A DNA stretch of 64,000 nucleotides from Chryseosolibacter sp964551035 (GCA_964551035.1 CAZKBK010000007.1:84556-148555); one strand, 5' to 3'; shown: positions 34,335 through 43,179, counted from the first letter of the stretch. The notes: a model not told the origin generated them from the sequence alone. Translations and numbers: made by a program.

Positions 34335-34639
34335 TTTTTGTCGGCCGGATAAACACTCAACCGTCTAACAGCCGGTTCCAGCCCCTTAGATGAATATCAC
34401 TCAGATAGAATCCAATGTACAAGGAGTTGCAGCAAGGTATGATCCACGCTTCTTTATTTGAGGACCATGTTGAGCCGGCTCTGCTTTAGGCCATACCTTC
34501 TCCAGCGCAATGCTTTTACGCATTTAACACATCGCCGCCCAAGGCGTTTCCTTCCTTTAATAGTCGTTAAGGGGAATTAACAAGTCGTTAACCACGAAAT
34601 TTCGGGTTTCCTGTGATCTTAGGGGAAACTTCATCCCTT
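34335..34639. other. 305-bp gap with a structured segment
   Basis: No ORF with coding character was found. The segment 34427-34510 could fold: TTGC/GCAA ends, AAGGTATG (34434-34441) against CATACCTT (34492-34499), and in the loop a perfect palindrome GAGCCGGCTC (34472-34481). This may be a small RNA, a repeat-element remnant or chance. The rest shows nothing. Confidence 0.45.
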
Positions 34640-35494
34640 ATGAAACATCTTTTGCTTATCGTTTTCATCGCAGGAGGTTTTAACTCCATTGGGCAACTTC
34701 GGCTTCCGGAACTGAGTCCTGTGGGACGGATTGCTCAGGAAGCAGGCTACACAAACATCGTGATCAGGTACGGACGGCCACAGATACGGGGACGTCAGAT
34801 CATGGGCGGCGTGGTGCCTTTTGACCGGCTTTGGCGAACGGGAGCGGGCAAATGTACAATGCTCTCCTTTGACACCGACGTGACCATCAACGGCACGATC
34901 GTTCTCGCGGGAGCGTATGCACTTGTGAGCATTCCCGGGAAGGACAAATGGACCATCATGCTCAATATGGACACAAGCAAAGTCTACGGCGATCCGAGTG
35001 AGTATGATCCATCGAAAGAAATTGTCCGTATGGAGATAAGTCCTGAAGAAACCGGGCATACCTATGAATCGCTTACGATCTTCCTGGATGTGGTCCGGGG
35101 AGATGTTGTATTTAACCTTGCATGGGAAAACACATGGATTCGCTTTCCTATCCAAACCGGTTCAATAGAGAAGGCCGTGGCCACGATTGAAGATGGTTTG
35201 AGGAGCGAGCCGGACAACGTCGACATGCTCGCCACCGCCGCCTGGTTCTACGAATGGAATGGCCTGGACCGTGGCCAGGTGATGGATTGGCTGAACCGGG
35301 CACTCGCCATCCGTGACGACCGCTGGGTCTACCATCAGAAGGTCGAGGTGCTGGAAAAGATGGGGAACTATGCCGAAGCCCGGACGACGGCCGAAAAGGC
35401 AATTGCTTTTCTTAAAAAGGCCAAACCTGATGGCGATGGCTGGGAACACAGCGTGAGGGCGTTTGAGAAGAAGTTAAAGCGCTGGCCGAAGTAG
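34640..35494 (+). CDS. DUF2911 protein with C-terminal TPR-like repeats
   Basis: 284 residues with a signal peptide (KHLLLIVFIAGGFNSIGQ). Residues ~20-165 are a DUF2911 domain: IVIRYGRPQIRGRQIMGG, PFDRLWRTGAGKCTMLSFDTDVTINGT and GAYALVSIPGKDKWTIMLN, all hallmarks of the family. Residues ~175-275 hold tetratricopeptide-like helices (MLATAAWFYEWNGLDRGQVMDWLNRAL). The family is exported and of unknown function, widespread in Bacteroidota. The start is the ATG at 34640 in front of the signal peptide. Confidence 0.85.
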   Translation: MKHLLLIVFIAGGFNSIGQLRLPELSPVGRIAQEAGYTNIVIRYGRPQIRGRQIMGGVVPFDRLWRTGAGKCTMLSFDTDVTINGTIVLAGAYALVSIPGKDKWTIMLNMDTSKVYGDPSEYDPSKEIVRMEISPEETGHTYESLTIFLDVVRGDVVFNLAWENTWIRFPIQTGSIEKAVATIEDGLRSEPDNVDMLATAAWFYEWNGLDRGQVMDWLNRALAIRDDRWVYHQKVEVLEKMGNYAEARTTAEKAIAFLKKAKPDGDGWEHSVRAFEKKLKRWPK

Positions 35495-35554
35495 GTCGAC
35501 AGGCTACGCAGTGGCTGTCCGGCCTGGAAATAGCGGCTTTGGGTGAATCGAGGG

Positions 35555-35585
35555 TTTCGGCAAAACAAAAAGAATGTTACTTTTG
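35555..35585 (+). promoter_or_regulatory. Promoter of the tRNA-Pro gene
   Basis: TTTCG (35555-35559), 18 bases, then TACTTTTG (35578-35585), a perfect TAnnTTTG. The tRNA begins 25 bases downstream. Confidence 0.55.
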
Positions 35586-35609
35586 CTTCCCGATCATTGG
35601 ATCGGTTTT

Positions 35610-35683
35610 CGGGATGTAGCACAGCCCGGTAGTGCGCTACGTTCGGGACGTAGAGGTCGCTGGTTCGAATCCAGTCATCCCGA
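35610..35683 (+). tRNA. tRNA-Pro (anticodon CGG)
   Basis: 74-base cloverleaf: acceptor CGGGATG/CATCCCG, D arm GCAC...GTGC, anticodon stem CTACG/CGTAG with loop TTCGGGA giving anticodon CGG (reads CCG), T arm CTGG-TTCGAAT-CCAG, discriminator A. CCA is not encoded. The strong match to bacterial tRNA-Pro includes the C1-G72 pair characteristic of that tRNA. Confidence 0.96.
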
Positions 35684-35688
35684 CTGCT

Positions 35689-35786
35689 CCCGCCGAAGCT
35701 CCGGCAGGAGCGTAGGCGGGCTGCGCCATTGACGACCCGTTTTCAGACCAAGTTCTGAAGGCGGGCTTCGTCGGGCACAGCCCGAC
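35689..35786. repeat. Nested inverted repeats directly after tRNA-Pro
   Basis: First hairpin 35689-35720: CCCGCC/GGCGGG outside, GCTCC/GGAGC inside, with symmetrical 3-base bulges. Second hairpin 35770-35786: GTCGGGC, loop ACA, GCCCGAC. They lie between the tRNA and a decayed GIY-YIG ORF. Such palindromes often accompany solo GIY-YIG ORFs near tRNAs in related genomes (from memory, unverified). Confidence 0.6.
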
Positions 35787-35826
35787 TGTCAGACCCTTCG
35801 ATCAAGAAATAGTACCCTCGCGAAGT

Positions 35827-35912
35827 ATGTGGACCGTATACATTCTAAAGTGTGCGGATGGAAACTTACCGGATGTATAGCTGATCCAGATTACCACATG
35901 AGGGGGCGCTTC
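35827..35912 (+). pseudogene. Frameshifted N-terminal remnant of a GIY-YIG nuclease
   Basis: ATG at 35827 begins MWTVYILKCADGNL, the standard N-terminus of small GIY-YIG (UvrC N-terminal-like) endonucleases. It should continue YTG; instead it reads PDV and stops at 35880. Shifting frame at 35868 restores TGCIADPDYHMRGR, consistent with loss of four bases (a TACA-like gap) at the Tyr codon. The rest of the domain, including the catalytic Arg and Glu, is missing. An isolated decayed copy next to a tRNA fits a mobile or solo element. The 327-bp region 35684-36010 holds this and the palindromes only. Confidence 0.6.
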
Positions 35913-36010
35913 GCCCTACCCTCCTTCTCCTCAACAAACCCGGGCCCCCAAACAATCCCGCTACCTACCCCTGCTTCCCATTCACCACAAGGCGCGCAGT
36001 ACCCGCGCCG

Positions 36011-37747
36011 CTACCCGATCCAGCCCTCCACCTCCTCCATCGTCGGATTGGGTACGTCGAGTTTCATCTTCTTCCGCATGCCGCAGACGTCATTGAAAAG
36101 CTTCGACGGCTTCATCTCCTTCATCTGCGCCTTGGAGGTGATGCCCAGCTTCTGCAAAACGGGAATCAGCTCCGCCCGTACGCCTTCAAGATCGGCAACG
36201 CTCAAAACGGACTGCGGGTTGAGATCCTCGGTTTGCTCCGGGCGCATTTGAGGGAAGAAGAGTACGTCTTGTATCGATGGCGAATTCGTCATGATCATCG
36301 CCAGGCGGTCGATGCCGATGCCGAGTCCTGCCGTGGGGGGCATGCCGTATTCCAGTGCGCGCAGGAAATCTTCGTCCAGCGTCATCGCTTCCTCGTCGCC
36401 GCGGCGGCCGAGTTCGAGCTGCTCTTCAAAACGTTCGCGCTGGTCGATGGGATCGTTCAGTTCGGAGAAGGCGTTTGCAATCTCCTTGCTGTTGCAGATG
36501 GCTTCGAACCGCTCCACCAGCCCGGGCTTGCTGCGGTGTTTCTTCGCGAGGGGCGACATCTCGACCGGATAATCCGTGATGAATGTCGGCTGGATCAGAT
36601 GGGGCTCGCACTTTTCACCAAAGATCTGATCGATAAGTTTCCCCTTGCCCATCGTGTCATCCAGGGGCACCTGGAGCTTGTTGCAGGTCTCGCGAAGCTG
36701 TTCCTCCTCCATCGTGGAAATGTCGATGCCCGTAAAATGCTGTATCGCCTCAAACATGGTGTAACGTTTCCAGGGGCGTTGAAAGTCGATGGTGTTATCA
36801 CCCACCCGCACCTTCGTGGTTCCGTGAAGATCGATCGCCGCTTTCTCAATCATTTCTTCAACCAACTCCATCATCCAATTGTAGTCCTTATAGGCGACGT
36901 ACAGTTCGATCTGCGTGAACTCCGGATTGTGGAACCGCGACATTCCCTCATTGCGAAAGTCTTTGGAGAACTCGTAAACGCCTTTAAACCCGCCCACGAT
37001 GAGGCGCTTCAGGTACAGTTCATTTGCAATACGCAGGTAGAGGGTCATGTCCAGCGTATTGTGGTGGGTCTTGAACGGCCTCGCGGCCGCACCGCCATAG
37101 AGCGGTTGGAGGATCGGGGTCTCCACCTCGAGGTAGTCGCGGGCGTTTAGGAACTCCCGCATCGAGTTGACAAGCCGCGTCCGCTTGACGAACGCATCCC
37201 GAACCTCCGGATTGACAACCAGGTCGACATACCGTTGACGGTAGCGCTGTTCAGGGTCGCTGAAGGCGTCGTGCCGCACCTTGTTGCCTTGTTCATCCTC
37301 CGTTTCTTTCACCACGGGCAACGGGCGGAGGGATTTTGCCAGCAAGGTCAGCTGTTGTACGTGAATGGAGATCTCTCCGGTTTGGGTGGTAAACACAAAA
37401 CCCTGGACACCGACGATGTCGCCGATGTCGACATGCTTTTTGAAAACGACATTGTAGAGCGTCTTGTCGTCGCCGGGGCAGAGGTCATCTCGTCGGACGT
37501 AAATCTGGATGCGGCCCGTGTCGTCCTGCAACTCGGCGAAGGCGGCCGATCCCATGATACGGCGGCTCATGATGCGGCCGGCGAGGCGCAGGTCTTTGTA
37601 GTCGATCTTCCGGCGTTCGTAGTTGGCCAGGATGTCCTTTGCCGATGCGTTGATCTCAAAAAGGTCTGCGGGATAAGGATTGATCCCCATTTTTTCGAGT
37701 TCTTCCTTGCTTTGTCTTCTGACGAGTTCCTGTTCGCTCAAGGCCAT
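36011..37747 (-). CDS. lysS: Lysyl-tRNA synthetase, class II
   Basis: Charges tRNA-Lys. N-terminal OB-fold anticodon-binding domain (LAGRIMSRRIMGSAAFAELQD near residue 55), then the class II core: motif 1 FLNARDYLEVETPILQP, motif 2 FSKDFRNEGMSRFHNPEFTQIE and motif 3 AGLGIGIDRLAMIM. The core ends near residue 510; residues ~515-578 are a C-terminal extension (VLSVADLEGVRAELIPVLQKLG...) seen in Bacteroidota LysS and absent from the 505-residue E. coli enzyme. The start at 37747 gives MALSEQELVRRQSKEEL, standard. Confidence 0.96.
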   Translation of the reverse strand: MALSEQELVRRQSKEELEKMGINPYPADLFEINASAKDILANYERRKIDYKDLRLAGRIMSRRIMGSAAFAELQDDTGRIQIYVRRDDLCPGDDKTLYNVVFKKHVDIGDIVGVQGFVFTTQTGEISIHVQQLTLLAKSLRPLPVVKETEDEQGNKVRHDAFSDPEQRYRQRYVDLVVNPEVRDAFVKRTRLVNSMREFLNARDYLEVETPILQPLYGGAAARPFKTHHNTLDMTLYLRIANELYLKRLIVGGFKGVYEFSKDFRNEGMSRFHNPEFTQIELYVAYKDYNWMMELVEEMIEKAAIDLHGTTKVRVGDNTIDFQRPWKRYTMFEAIQHFTGIDISTMEEEQLRETCNKLQVPLDDTMGKGKLIDQIFGEKCEPHLIQPTFITDYPVEMSPLAKKHRSKPGLVERFEAICNSKEIANAFSELNDPIDQRERFEEQLELGRRGDEEAMTLDEDFLRALEYGMPPTAGLGIGIDRLAMIMTNSPSIQDVLFFPQMRPEQTEDLNPQSVLSVADLEGVRAELIPVLQKLGITSKAQMKEMKPSKLFNDVCGMRKKMKLDVPNPTMEEVEGWIG

Positions 37748-37858
37748 ATCTTGAAATTAATGGGCGAAAATAAAAAGATTATTGCCCATTCGCGGCGAAA
37801 TAGGTCCGCTCATTTCAAGCAGGCCGATTATTAGTTTCCGGCCCTGGGCGGGTTAGGG

Positions 37859-39052
37859 TTAGCCGTTCATTTTCGCCTGTTTCCGCCGGTGGAGCTCCCG
37901 CCGTATCAGCGTGAGTTCACGGCTGCTCTGGCCGGCGACGGAGGTATTTTCCGCGGCCCTGCGAAAGAGGTAGGGCATCACGGCGCGGACAGGGCCATAG
38001 GGCACGTACTTGGCAACGCGGTATCCTTTGCGCGCCAGGTTAAAAGAAATGTTGTCGCTCATGCCAAACAATTGCGCAAACCAGACGCGGCGATCGTCGT
38101 TGGCAAGGCCGCGCTCAGCCATCAGCCTGGCAAGCAAGGCGTTGCTTTGTTCGTTATGAGAGCCACACATTAACGCCACGCGTTCGATATTGCTGACGCA
38201 AAGCGCAAGGGCATCGTTGAACGCCTTGTCTGTGGCTTCCTTGTCGGGATGGATGGGACTGGGATACCCTAACTTCGCTGCGCGCTCGCGTTCTTTTTCC
38301 ATGTACGCGCCGCGGACCAGTTTGGCGCCCAAAAAATAGTTGTTCTCTCGCGCGCGCTCCAAAGACCGCTGCAGGTTCACGAGTGACTCCGTGCGGTACA
38401 TCTGGTAGGTGTTGAAGACGATCACGCGCTCCTTGTTGAAGGTCGCCATCATTTCCGTCGCGAGTTCATCAATGGAATTTTGGATGCACCAGTCTTCGGC
38501 GTCGATAAGCACCGGGACGTTGTTGGCATACCCATGGGCGCAGATCTTCCGGAAACGTTCCCTTACGCGCTCGTAGGCATGCGCCTCCACCTCCGGGAGG
38601 TTTTCACCTTGCTGGATTTTTTCGAGGAGCGCAAAAGAAGCCACACCGGTTGGCTTGAAAACGGAAAACGGAATGTGCTCCGATCCCTTTGCCTGGTCCA
38701 TGGTCCGCATGACTTCGGCCATGGTTTTATCAAAGGCCTCGTCTGAATCCTCACCTTCAACGGCGTAGTCCAGGATGGTGCCTACCCCGTAGCCGCCGAT
38801 CTTCCGGATCACATTTTCGCTGTCCCGGATGCTCGTACCTCCACAAAAATGATCGAAGGCCGTCGCGCGGATGATGCCTTCAATGGGAAGACGAAGGGCC
38901 AGCCCTATTTTTACCATCCCGGTTGCCAGCGACGACATGGCAGGGTGGTTGACAAGCGAAAAAATAAAGTGGGCTTTTCTTAGCTCGCGATCCGATTTGT
39001 AGGAGAATGCAATTGCCGTATCGTCGAAAGAAATCCCGGGGTCCGTTTCCAT
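37859..39052 (-). CDS. Proline dehydrogenase
   Basis: FAD enzyme oxidising proline to pyrroline-5-carboxylate. 397 residues, single PRODH beta/alpha barrel: DYAVEGEDSDEAFD, LIDAEDWCIQNSID, FNTYQMYRTESL, GAKLVRGAYMEKERERA, and the C-terminal substrate-binding YGPVRAVMPYLFRRAAEN with the paired arginines. This monofunctional form has no aldehyde dehydrogenase domain; the P5C dehydrogenase is elsewhere. Divergent from aroB, 115 bases apart. Confidence 0.93.
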   Translation of the reverse strand: METDPGISFDDTAIAFSYKSDRELRKAHFIFSLVNHPAMSSLATGMVKIGLALRLPIEGIIRATAFDHFCGGTSIRDSENVIRKIGGYGVGTILDYAVEGEDSDEAFDKTMAEVMRTMDQAKGSEHIPFSVFKPTGVASFALLEKIQQGENLPEVEAHAYERVRERFRKICAHGYANNVPVLIDAEDWCIQNSIDELATEMMATFNKERVIVFNTYQMYRTESLVNLQRSLERARENNYFLGAKLVRGAYMEKERERAAKLGYPSPIHPDKEATDKAFNDALALCVSNIERVALMCGSHNEQSNALLARLMAERGLANDDRRVWFAQLFGMSDNISFNLARKGYRVAKYVPYGPVRAVMPYLFRRAAENTSVAGQSSRELTLIRRELHRRKQAKMNG

Positions 39053-39167
39053 AGGCGCAAAAGGTGCGCAAATATAAATATTGCTCCGTTGATACCGAAA
39101 ACGATTCCAGAAACCTTGGGCATCTGTGATTGGCTGCGTTTTTTGATACTTTTATCCCTTAATTCCC

Positions 39168-40208
39168 ATGGCGGACAACATTCTTTTCTCCACAGACCCT
39201 GCCGGGGATCTTGCCGGCTTCCTTCGTGAGCGGGGCCACAGCAAAATCTGCGTTGTGACCGATGAGCACACGGTTGTCCACTGCTATCCAGAACTGGCTG
39301 CATCGCTGCCGCCTCACCAACGGGTCACATTACCTGCGGGCGAGGCGCATAAGAACCTTGACACCTGCGCGCGCTTGTGGCAGGCATTCACGGACCAGGC
39401 GCTCGACCGCCGGTCTGTCGTTGTGGTTGTCGGTGGCGGGGTATTGGGAGACATGGCTGGCTTTTGCGCGGCAACCTACAAGCGTGGCATAGATTTCATT
39501 CTCGTGCCCACCACACTCCTTGCCCAGGTCGATGCCAGTATCGGTGGAAAGCTCGGCGTGGACTTTAATCACTTCAAAAACCACATCGGCGTTTTTCAAC
39601 ATCCTGCGCTCACGCTACTGCATGCGGGATTCCTCAAGACATTACCCGAAGCCGAGTTGCGGTCCGGGTTTGCCGAGATCGTCAAGCACACGCTCATTGC
39701 CGATGCCTCCATGTGGAATGAGATTCGCGGCCGGGAGTTCGCGGAGCAGGACTGGGAAAAGCTTATTCACCATTCGGTGCAGGTAAAGAAGCGCATTGTC
39801 GCAGACGACCCCCGGGAAAAGGGGCTGCGAAAGGTACTCAACGCCGGGCACACCCTGGGCCATGCCATCGAGACGCACATGTTGAACATGGGGAATCACA
39901 TCCTGCACGGTGAGGCCGTCGCCGCGGGACTGATCTGCGAGGCCGCCATCGCGATGGACAGGGGTTTACTCACACGCGAACATGGGCAAGAGATCTCGGA
40001 TTACCTCAACGCAAATTTTCCACGGATCAACCTACCGGAAAATGACGACGAGGTGATTGCCGCGCTAACGGTACAGGATAAGAAAAATCAGGGGAATAAG
40101 ATTCTTTGCGTTCTCCTCGAAGGACCGGGGAAAGCGAGGTGGGACTGTGAGATCAGCCTTGATGAGGTAAAAGGGGCTCTGTCATCTTACCGTACTACTC
40201 AGACGTAG
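39168..40208 (+). CDS. aroB: 3-dehydroquinate synthase
   Basis: Second shikimate-pathway step, converting DAHP to 3-dehydroquinate with NAD and a divalent metal. VVVVGGGVLGDMAGFCAATYKRGIDF (~residue 84), PTTLLAQVDASIGGKLGVDF and the metal-binding GHTLGHAIET and HILHGEAVAAG histidines are all present. 346 residues, monofunctional. Together with aroA 280 bases on it supplies the pathway feeding the aromatic operon. Its stop overlaps the convergent YtxH-like gene by ten bases. Confidence 0.95.
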   Translation: MADNILFSTDPAGDLAGFLRERGHSKICVVTDEHTVVHCYPELAASLPPHQRVTLPAGEAHKNLDTCARLWQAFTDQALDRRSVVVVVGGGVLGDMAGFCAATYKRGIDFILVPTTLLAQVDASIGGKLGVDFNHFKNHIGVFQHPALTLLHAGFLKTLPEAELRSGFAEIVKHTLIADASMWNEIRGREFAEQDWEKLIHHSVQVKKRIVADDPREKGLRKVLNAGHTLGHAIETHMLNMGNHILHGEAVAAGLICEAAIAMDRGLLTREHGQEISDYLNANFPRINLPENDDEVIAALTVQDKKNQGNKILCVLLEGPGKARWDCEISLDEVKGALSSYRTTQT

Positions 40209-40390
40209 TGTGCTTCTGAATCGTCGAAAACACGCATTTCAGCATTTTTCAGCGTCTGCTTCAGTCGTTCCGTTCCTTTAGTGATGAGCGTTTTGGTTCT
40301 TTCTTTACGCGTACCCGTCAACAACCACGCTGCCAGTAAAGCTCCGGATGCAAGGCCGACTCCAATTGCTATTTTTCCGGTTGTACTCAT
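40199..40390 (-). CDS. Small YtxH-like membrane protein
   Basis: 63 residues: a transmembrane helix (KIAIGVGLASGALLAAWLLTG) with small residues, then a basic, helical tail (KERTKTLITKGTERLKQTLKNAEM). This matches the compact YtxH/gas-vesicle-like family of stress-associated membrane proteins; function unknown. It is convergent with aroB, overlapping by ten bases, and divergent from aroA. Confidence 0.65.
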   Translation of the reverse strand: MSTTGKIAIGVGLASGALLAAWLLTGTRKERTKTLITKGTERLKQTLKNAEMRVFDDSEAHYV

Positions 40391-40485
40391 ATATTACAAA
40401 TAACTCAAATTTCCGGCCAAATGTTTCATCCGCGCGATAAAAAATCTTTTTCATCCGTATTTTCCATCCCTAAAATTTCGTTCCA

Positions 40486-41721
40486 TTGAATCATCAAATT
40501 TCCATTCAGCGCGCAAAAAATATTCGGGGAGTCGTTTCAGCGCTCCCCGCATCGAAGAGCATCAGCAACCGCGCGCTCATCATCGACGCGCTCGCAGGTG
40601 GCACATCGAAACTTGAAAACCTGTCGGATGCCAATGACACGCAGTTGATGATCCGACTCCTCAATGCAGCGGATGAAATGATCGACGTCGAAGACGCGGG
40701 CACCACCATGCGCTTTCTTACCGCGTTCTTCGCCATCACCAACAAGACCAAGGTCATGACGGGAACGGCGCGTATGAAGGAAAGACCCATCGGAATTCTG
40801 GTCGACGCCTTACGGACGTTAGGAGCTGATATCCGGTACCTGGAAAAGGAAGGCTATCCACCGCTTCGCATCCATGGGTTCAAAGCGCAACTGGCTTCTT
40901 CCCTTCGCATACGCGGCGATGTGAGCAGCCAGTTCATTTCCGCACTGATGATGATTGGCCCGCTTCTTCCCGAGGGGCTGTCGCTGACCCTGGAAGGGAA
41001 GGTTGGAAGCCGCCCTTACATCGAAATGACGGCCGCCCTGATGAAACACTTTGGCGCAGGTACCTCCTTCACAGGGGACACCATCCATATAGGTAAACAG
41101 GCCTACAAAACCGCCTCCTTCACCGTAGAGTCGGACTGGTCTGCCGCAAGTTACTGGCTGGCCTTTACGGCACTTTGTGAATCCGCCGAACTTTTGCTTC
41201 CCCGTTTGAATGCGCGTTCGTTGCAGGGCGACCATGTGGTGGTTCAACTCCTGGAACCTCTTGGCGTGCGCAGCGAGTTTCTTGCCGATGGTCAGCTCAG
41301 GCTTACAAAAGGCGACGTTCAGAAAACGCTTCGATGGGACTTCACACACTGTCCGGACCTGGCGCAAACCGCGGCGGTGGTCTGCGCAGCCAAGGGCGTA
41401 AGGGCGGTGTTCTCCGGCCTTGAAAGCTTGAGAATCAAAGAGACGGACCGGATTGCGGCGTTACAAAATGAACTCCGGAAGATTGGTGGCGATATGGTGG
41501 AAGATGGCGGCACGTGGACGATCGTTCCGTCCGCCGGGCTCCCGGGTTCGGCCACGTTCGAAACCTACCATGACCATCGCATGGCGATGGCTTTTGCGCC
41601 GCTCGCAGCACTCATGGACGTGCGGATAAACGACCCCTCGGTCGTCAGGAAGTCATACCCGGCATTTTGGGAGGATGTCCGCGGGGCGGGTTTCAAGGTC
41701 GTGGATGGCAACGCGGATTGA
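40486..41721 (+). CDS. aroA: 3-phosphoshikimate 1-carboxyvinyltransferase (EPSP synthase)
   Basis: Joins shikimate 3-phosphate and PEP. PASKSISNRALIIDALAGG near residue 22, GTTMRFLTAFFA near 73, GDVSSQFISALMMIGPLL near 145, RIKETDRIAAL near 311 and YHDHRMAMAFAPLAAL near 365 are the conserved active-site segments. 411 residues, one of the shorter bacterial forms. The start is TTG at 40486; no ATG is available upstream of the conserved N-terminus, so a non-ATG start is likely real. Monocistronic. Confidence 0.94.
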   Translation: MNHQISIQRAKNIRGVVSALPASKSISNRALIIDALAGGTSKLENLSDANDTQLMIRLLNAADEMIDVEDAGTTMRFLTAFFAITNKTKVMTGTARMKERPIGILVDALRTLGADIRYLEKEGYPPLRIHGFKAQLASSLRIRGDVSSQFISALMMIGPLLPEGLSLTLEGKVGSRPYIEMTAALMKHFGAGTSFTGDTIHIGKQAYKTASFTVESDWSAASYWLAFTALCESAELLLPRLNARSLQGDHVVVQLLEPLGVRSEFLADGQLRLTKGDVQKTLRWDFTHCPDLAQTAAVVCAAKGVRAVFSGLESLRIKETDRIAALQNELRKIGGDMVEDGGTWTIVPSAGLPGSATFETYHDHRMAMAFAPLAALMDVRINDPSVVRKSYPAFWEDVRGAGFKVVDGNAD

Positions 41722-42061
41722 GTGGTTGGGAGAAGCTCCCGAAGTGAAAAACAACGCGCAGGGCACACAGAGAAAAGACCCTCTCTATAAAAACTCTGTG
41801 ACCCCGCGCGTATTCCTGACCAACCGCGACCGGCTGGAGTTTCTTGCTGAAACCTGTATTCAGGTTTCAATTGTATCCTTAACGATGGGCCACCACAAGT
41901 CGGTTCCCACCTGTAACGGTTATTTTCAATGGCGTCGTCTTCGCCGGTGAATTACGCAAAAACCGTCTTCAACTGGACGGGAATTCTGATAAGCGGTCCC
42001 TTTCGGCGTGTCGGCCTGCGGCGGTTGCCACGGCTTCAAAACGCGGAAAGAGAACGATCAA
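41722..42061. other. 340-bp gap with an imperfect inverted repeat
   Basis: No coding ORF. ACGCGC (41754-41759) and CACAGAG (41766-41772) are answered by CTCTGTG (41794-41800) and GCGCGT (41806-41811), a ~58-base imperfect hairpin just after aroA that may be a terminator-like or dispersed repeat. It has no T-run. The rest shows nothing. Confidence 0.4.
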
Positions 42062-42571
42062 TCAAATCAAAATCGCCATACTCGACAGCTGGCTGGAGAC
42101 CTTGAGGTTTGAGGAGTTGACGGTCTCCTGGTTGAGCTCAAACTTCAATCTCCCGTCGATGACCCTGAAATTGATGCAACTTCCCTTTTGTCCAAGTCCG
42201 TTCGCGTCGGTAATGGTCAGCACGGGTTTTCCGTCTGTGCTGGCCTTGACCTCATCGAAATCACGGCTTTTGCTCTTGCCGACATACACCACCTGGCATT
42301 GGCCCGCCTCCTGCGGAGAAGCGAGCTTCCTGATGACGTATTTCTTTGCGCCCTTTGGCTTGCCGTCGTACCATTTCTTGAGCGTCTCAAACACGTCATC
42401 CTGGCCGATTACGCCGACCACGAAATCGCCGCCGCTGCTCTCATTGGGCCAGTGAATGTACTTGATAAAGTTGTAAAGCATGGCCGCGTGAATCTCGTGC
42501 TGAGGCCTTTCCTGGGCAAAAGAAAAGCCAACACAGAGAAGCCAGCCCGCACACAGGATCCATCTCTTCAT
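42062..42571 (-). CDS. YfiR-family (DUF4154) periplasmic protein, copy 1
   Basis: 169 residues with a signal peptide (RWILCAGWLLCVGFSFAQ) and one DUF4154/YfiR domain: HEIHAAMLYNFIKYIHWPN at the mature N-terminus, VVGVIGQDDVFETLKKWYDGK, and the final INFRVIDGRLKFELN with a conserved C-terminal hydrophobic tail. YfiR in Pseudomonas is a periplasmic repressor of a diguanylate cyclase; here no cyclase gene is adjacent, so that role cannot be assumed. It is a tandem paralogue of the next gene (~50% identical by eye) with a strong hairpin between them. Confidence 0.8.
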   Translation of the reverse strand: MKRWILCAGWLLCVGFSFAQERPQHEIHAAMLYNFIKYIHWPNESSGGDFVVGVIGQDDVFETLKKWYDGKPKGAKKYVIRKLASPQEAGQCQVVYVGKSKSRDFDEVKASTDGKPVLTITDANGLGQKGSCINFRVIDGRLKFELNQETVNSSNLKVSSQLSSMAILI

Positions 42572-42612
42572 AACGGTTGGGGTTTAGGTATTCCCAATCT
42601 AGCGAATTTAAT

Positions 42613-42655
42613 GGAAAAAAACCCCATCCCGGCCGAAGCCGGGACCGGGGTTTTC
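42613..42655 (-). terminator. Terminator between the two YfiR paralogues
   Basis: CCCGGC/GCCGGG around a CGAA loop is extended, after one mismatch, by AAAACCCC/GGGGTTTT. On the minus strand the stem is followed by a run of T residues (42620-42614), right after the upstream copy, so it should end that transcript and make copy 1 partly independent. Confidence 0.8.
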
Positions 42656-42666
42656 CAAACAACCCA

Positions 42667-43179
42667 TTAAATCAAAATCGCCATGGACGCGAGCGCACCG
42701 GAGACTTTCAGCCTGGATGCCTCAATCGCCTTCTGATTCAGTTCGAATTTGAGCTTGTTGTCAACGGTTTTGAAATTGATGCCGCTGCCGCGCTCTCCAA
42801 GTCCGTTTTTGTCGGTGATGACCAGGGTACCCTTACCCTTCACCTTTCCGTGGATATCCTCGAATTCGCCACTCCTGGACTTATCAATGAAGACCACGTG
42901 ACAGTTCGTGAGTTCGTCCGAAGAATTGAACTTCTTAATTACAAAGGTTTTTGACCCCTTGGGCTTGCCACCATACCATTCAGACAGGGTTTCGTAGACG
43001 TCATTATTTCCCACCACACCAATTACAAATTCGCCCCCGGAGGTCTGGTCAGGCCATTGTACGTAGCGTGTAAAATTGAACACCATCATCGCATAAATCT
43101 CATGCATGGGCCTGTTCTGGGCCTGGGTATGGCCTGCCATTACGATCAGTAGAAAAAGGAGCCCTGTTATCCGTTTCAT
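42667..43179 (-). CDS. YfiR-family (DUF4154) periplasmic protein, copy 2
   Basis: 170 residues; signal peptide RITGLLFLLIVMAGHTQAQ, then the same single domain as copy 1 (MHEIYAMMVFNFTRYVQWPD, VIGVVGNNDVYETLSEWYGGK, INFKTVDNKLKFELNQ). The two are clearly a tandem duplication that has diverged throughout. It is the first of the pair to be transcribed and has its own terminator. Partner and signal are unknown. Confidence 0.8.
   Translation of the reverse strand: MKRITGLLFLLIVMAGHTQAQNRPMHEIYAMMVFNFTRYVQWPDQTSGGEFVIGVVGNNDVYETLSEWYGGKPKGSKTFVIKKFNSSDELTNCHVVFIDKSRSGEFEDIHGKVKGKGTLVITDKNGLGERGSGINFKTVDNKLKFELNQKAIEASRLKVSGALASMAILI

Noticed and set aside
36233..37150. 305-codon open frame on the plus strand
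   Set aside because: Antisense to lysS, whose motifs 1-3 are unmistakable; the translation shows no domain.
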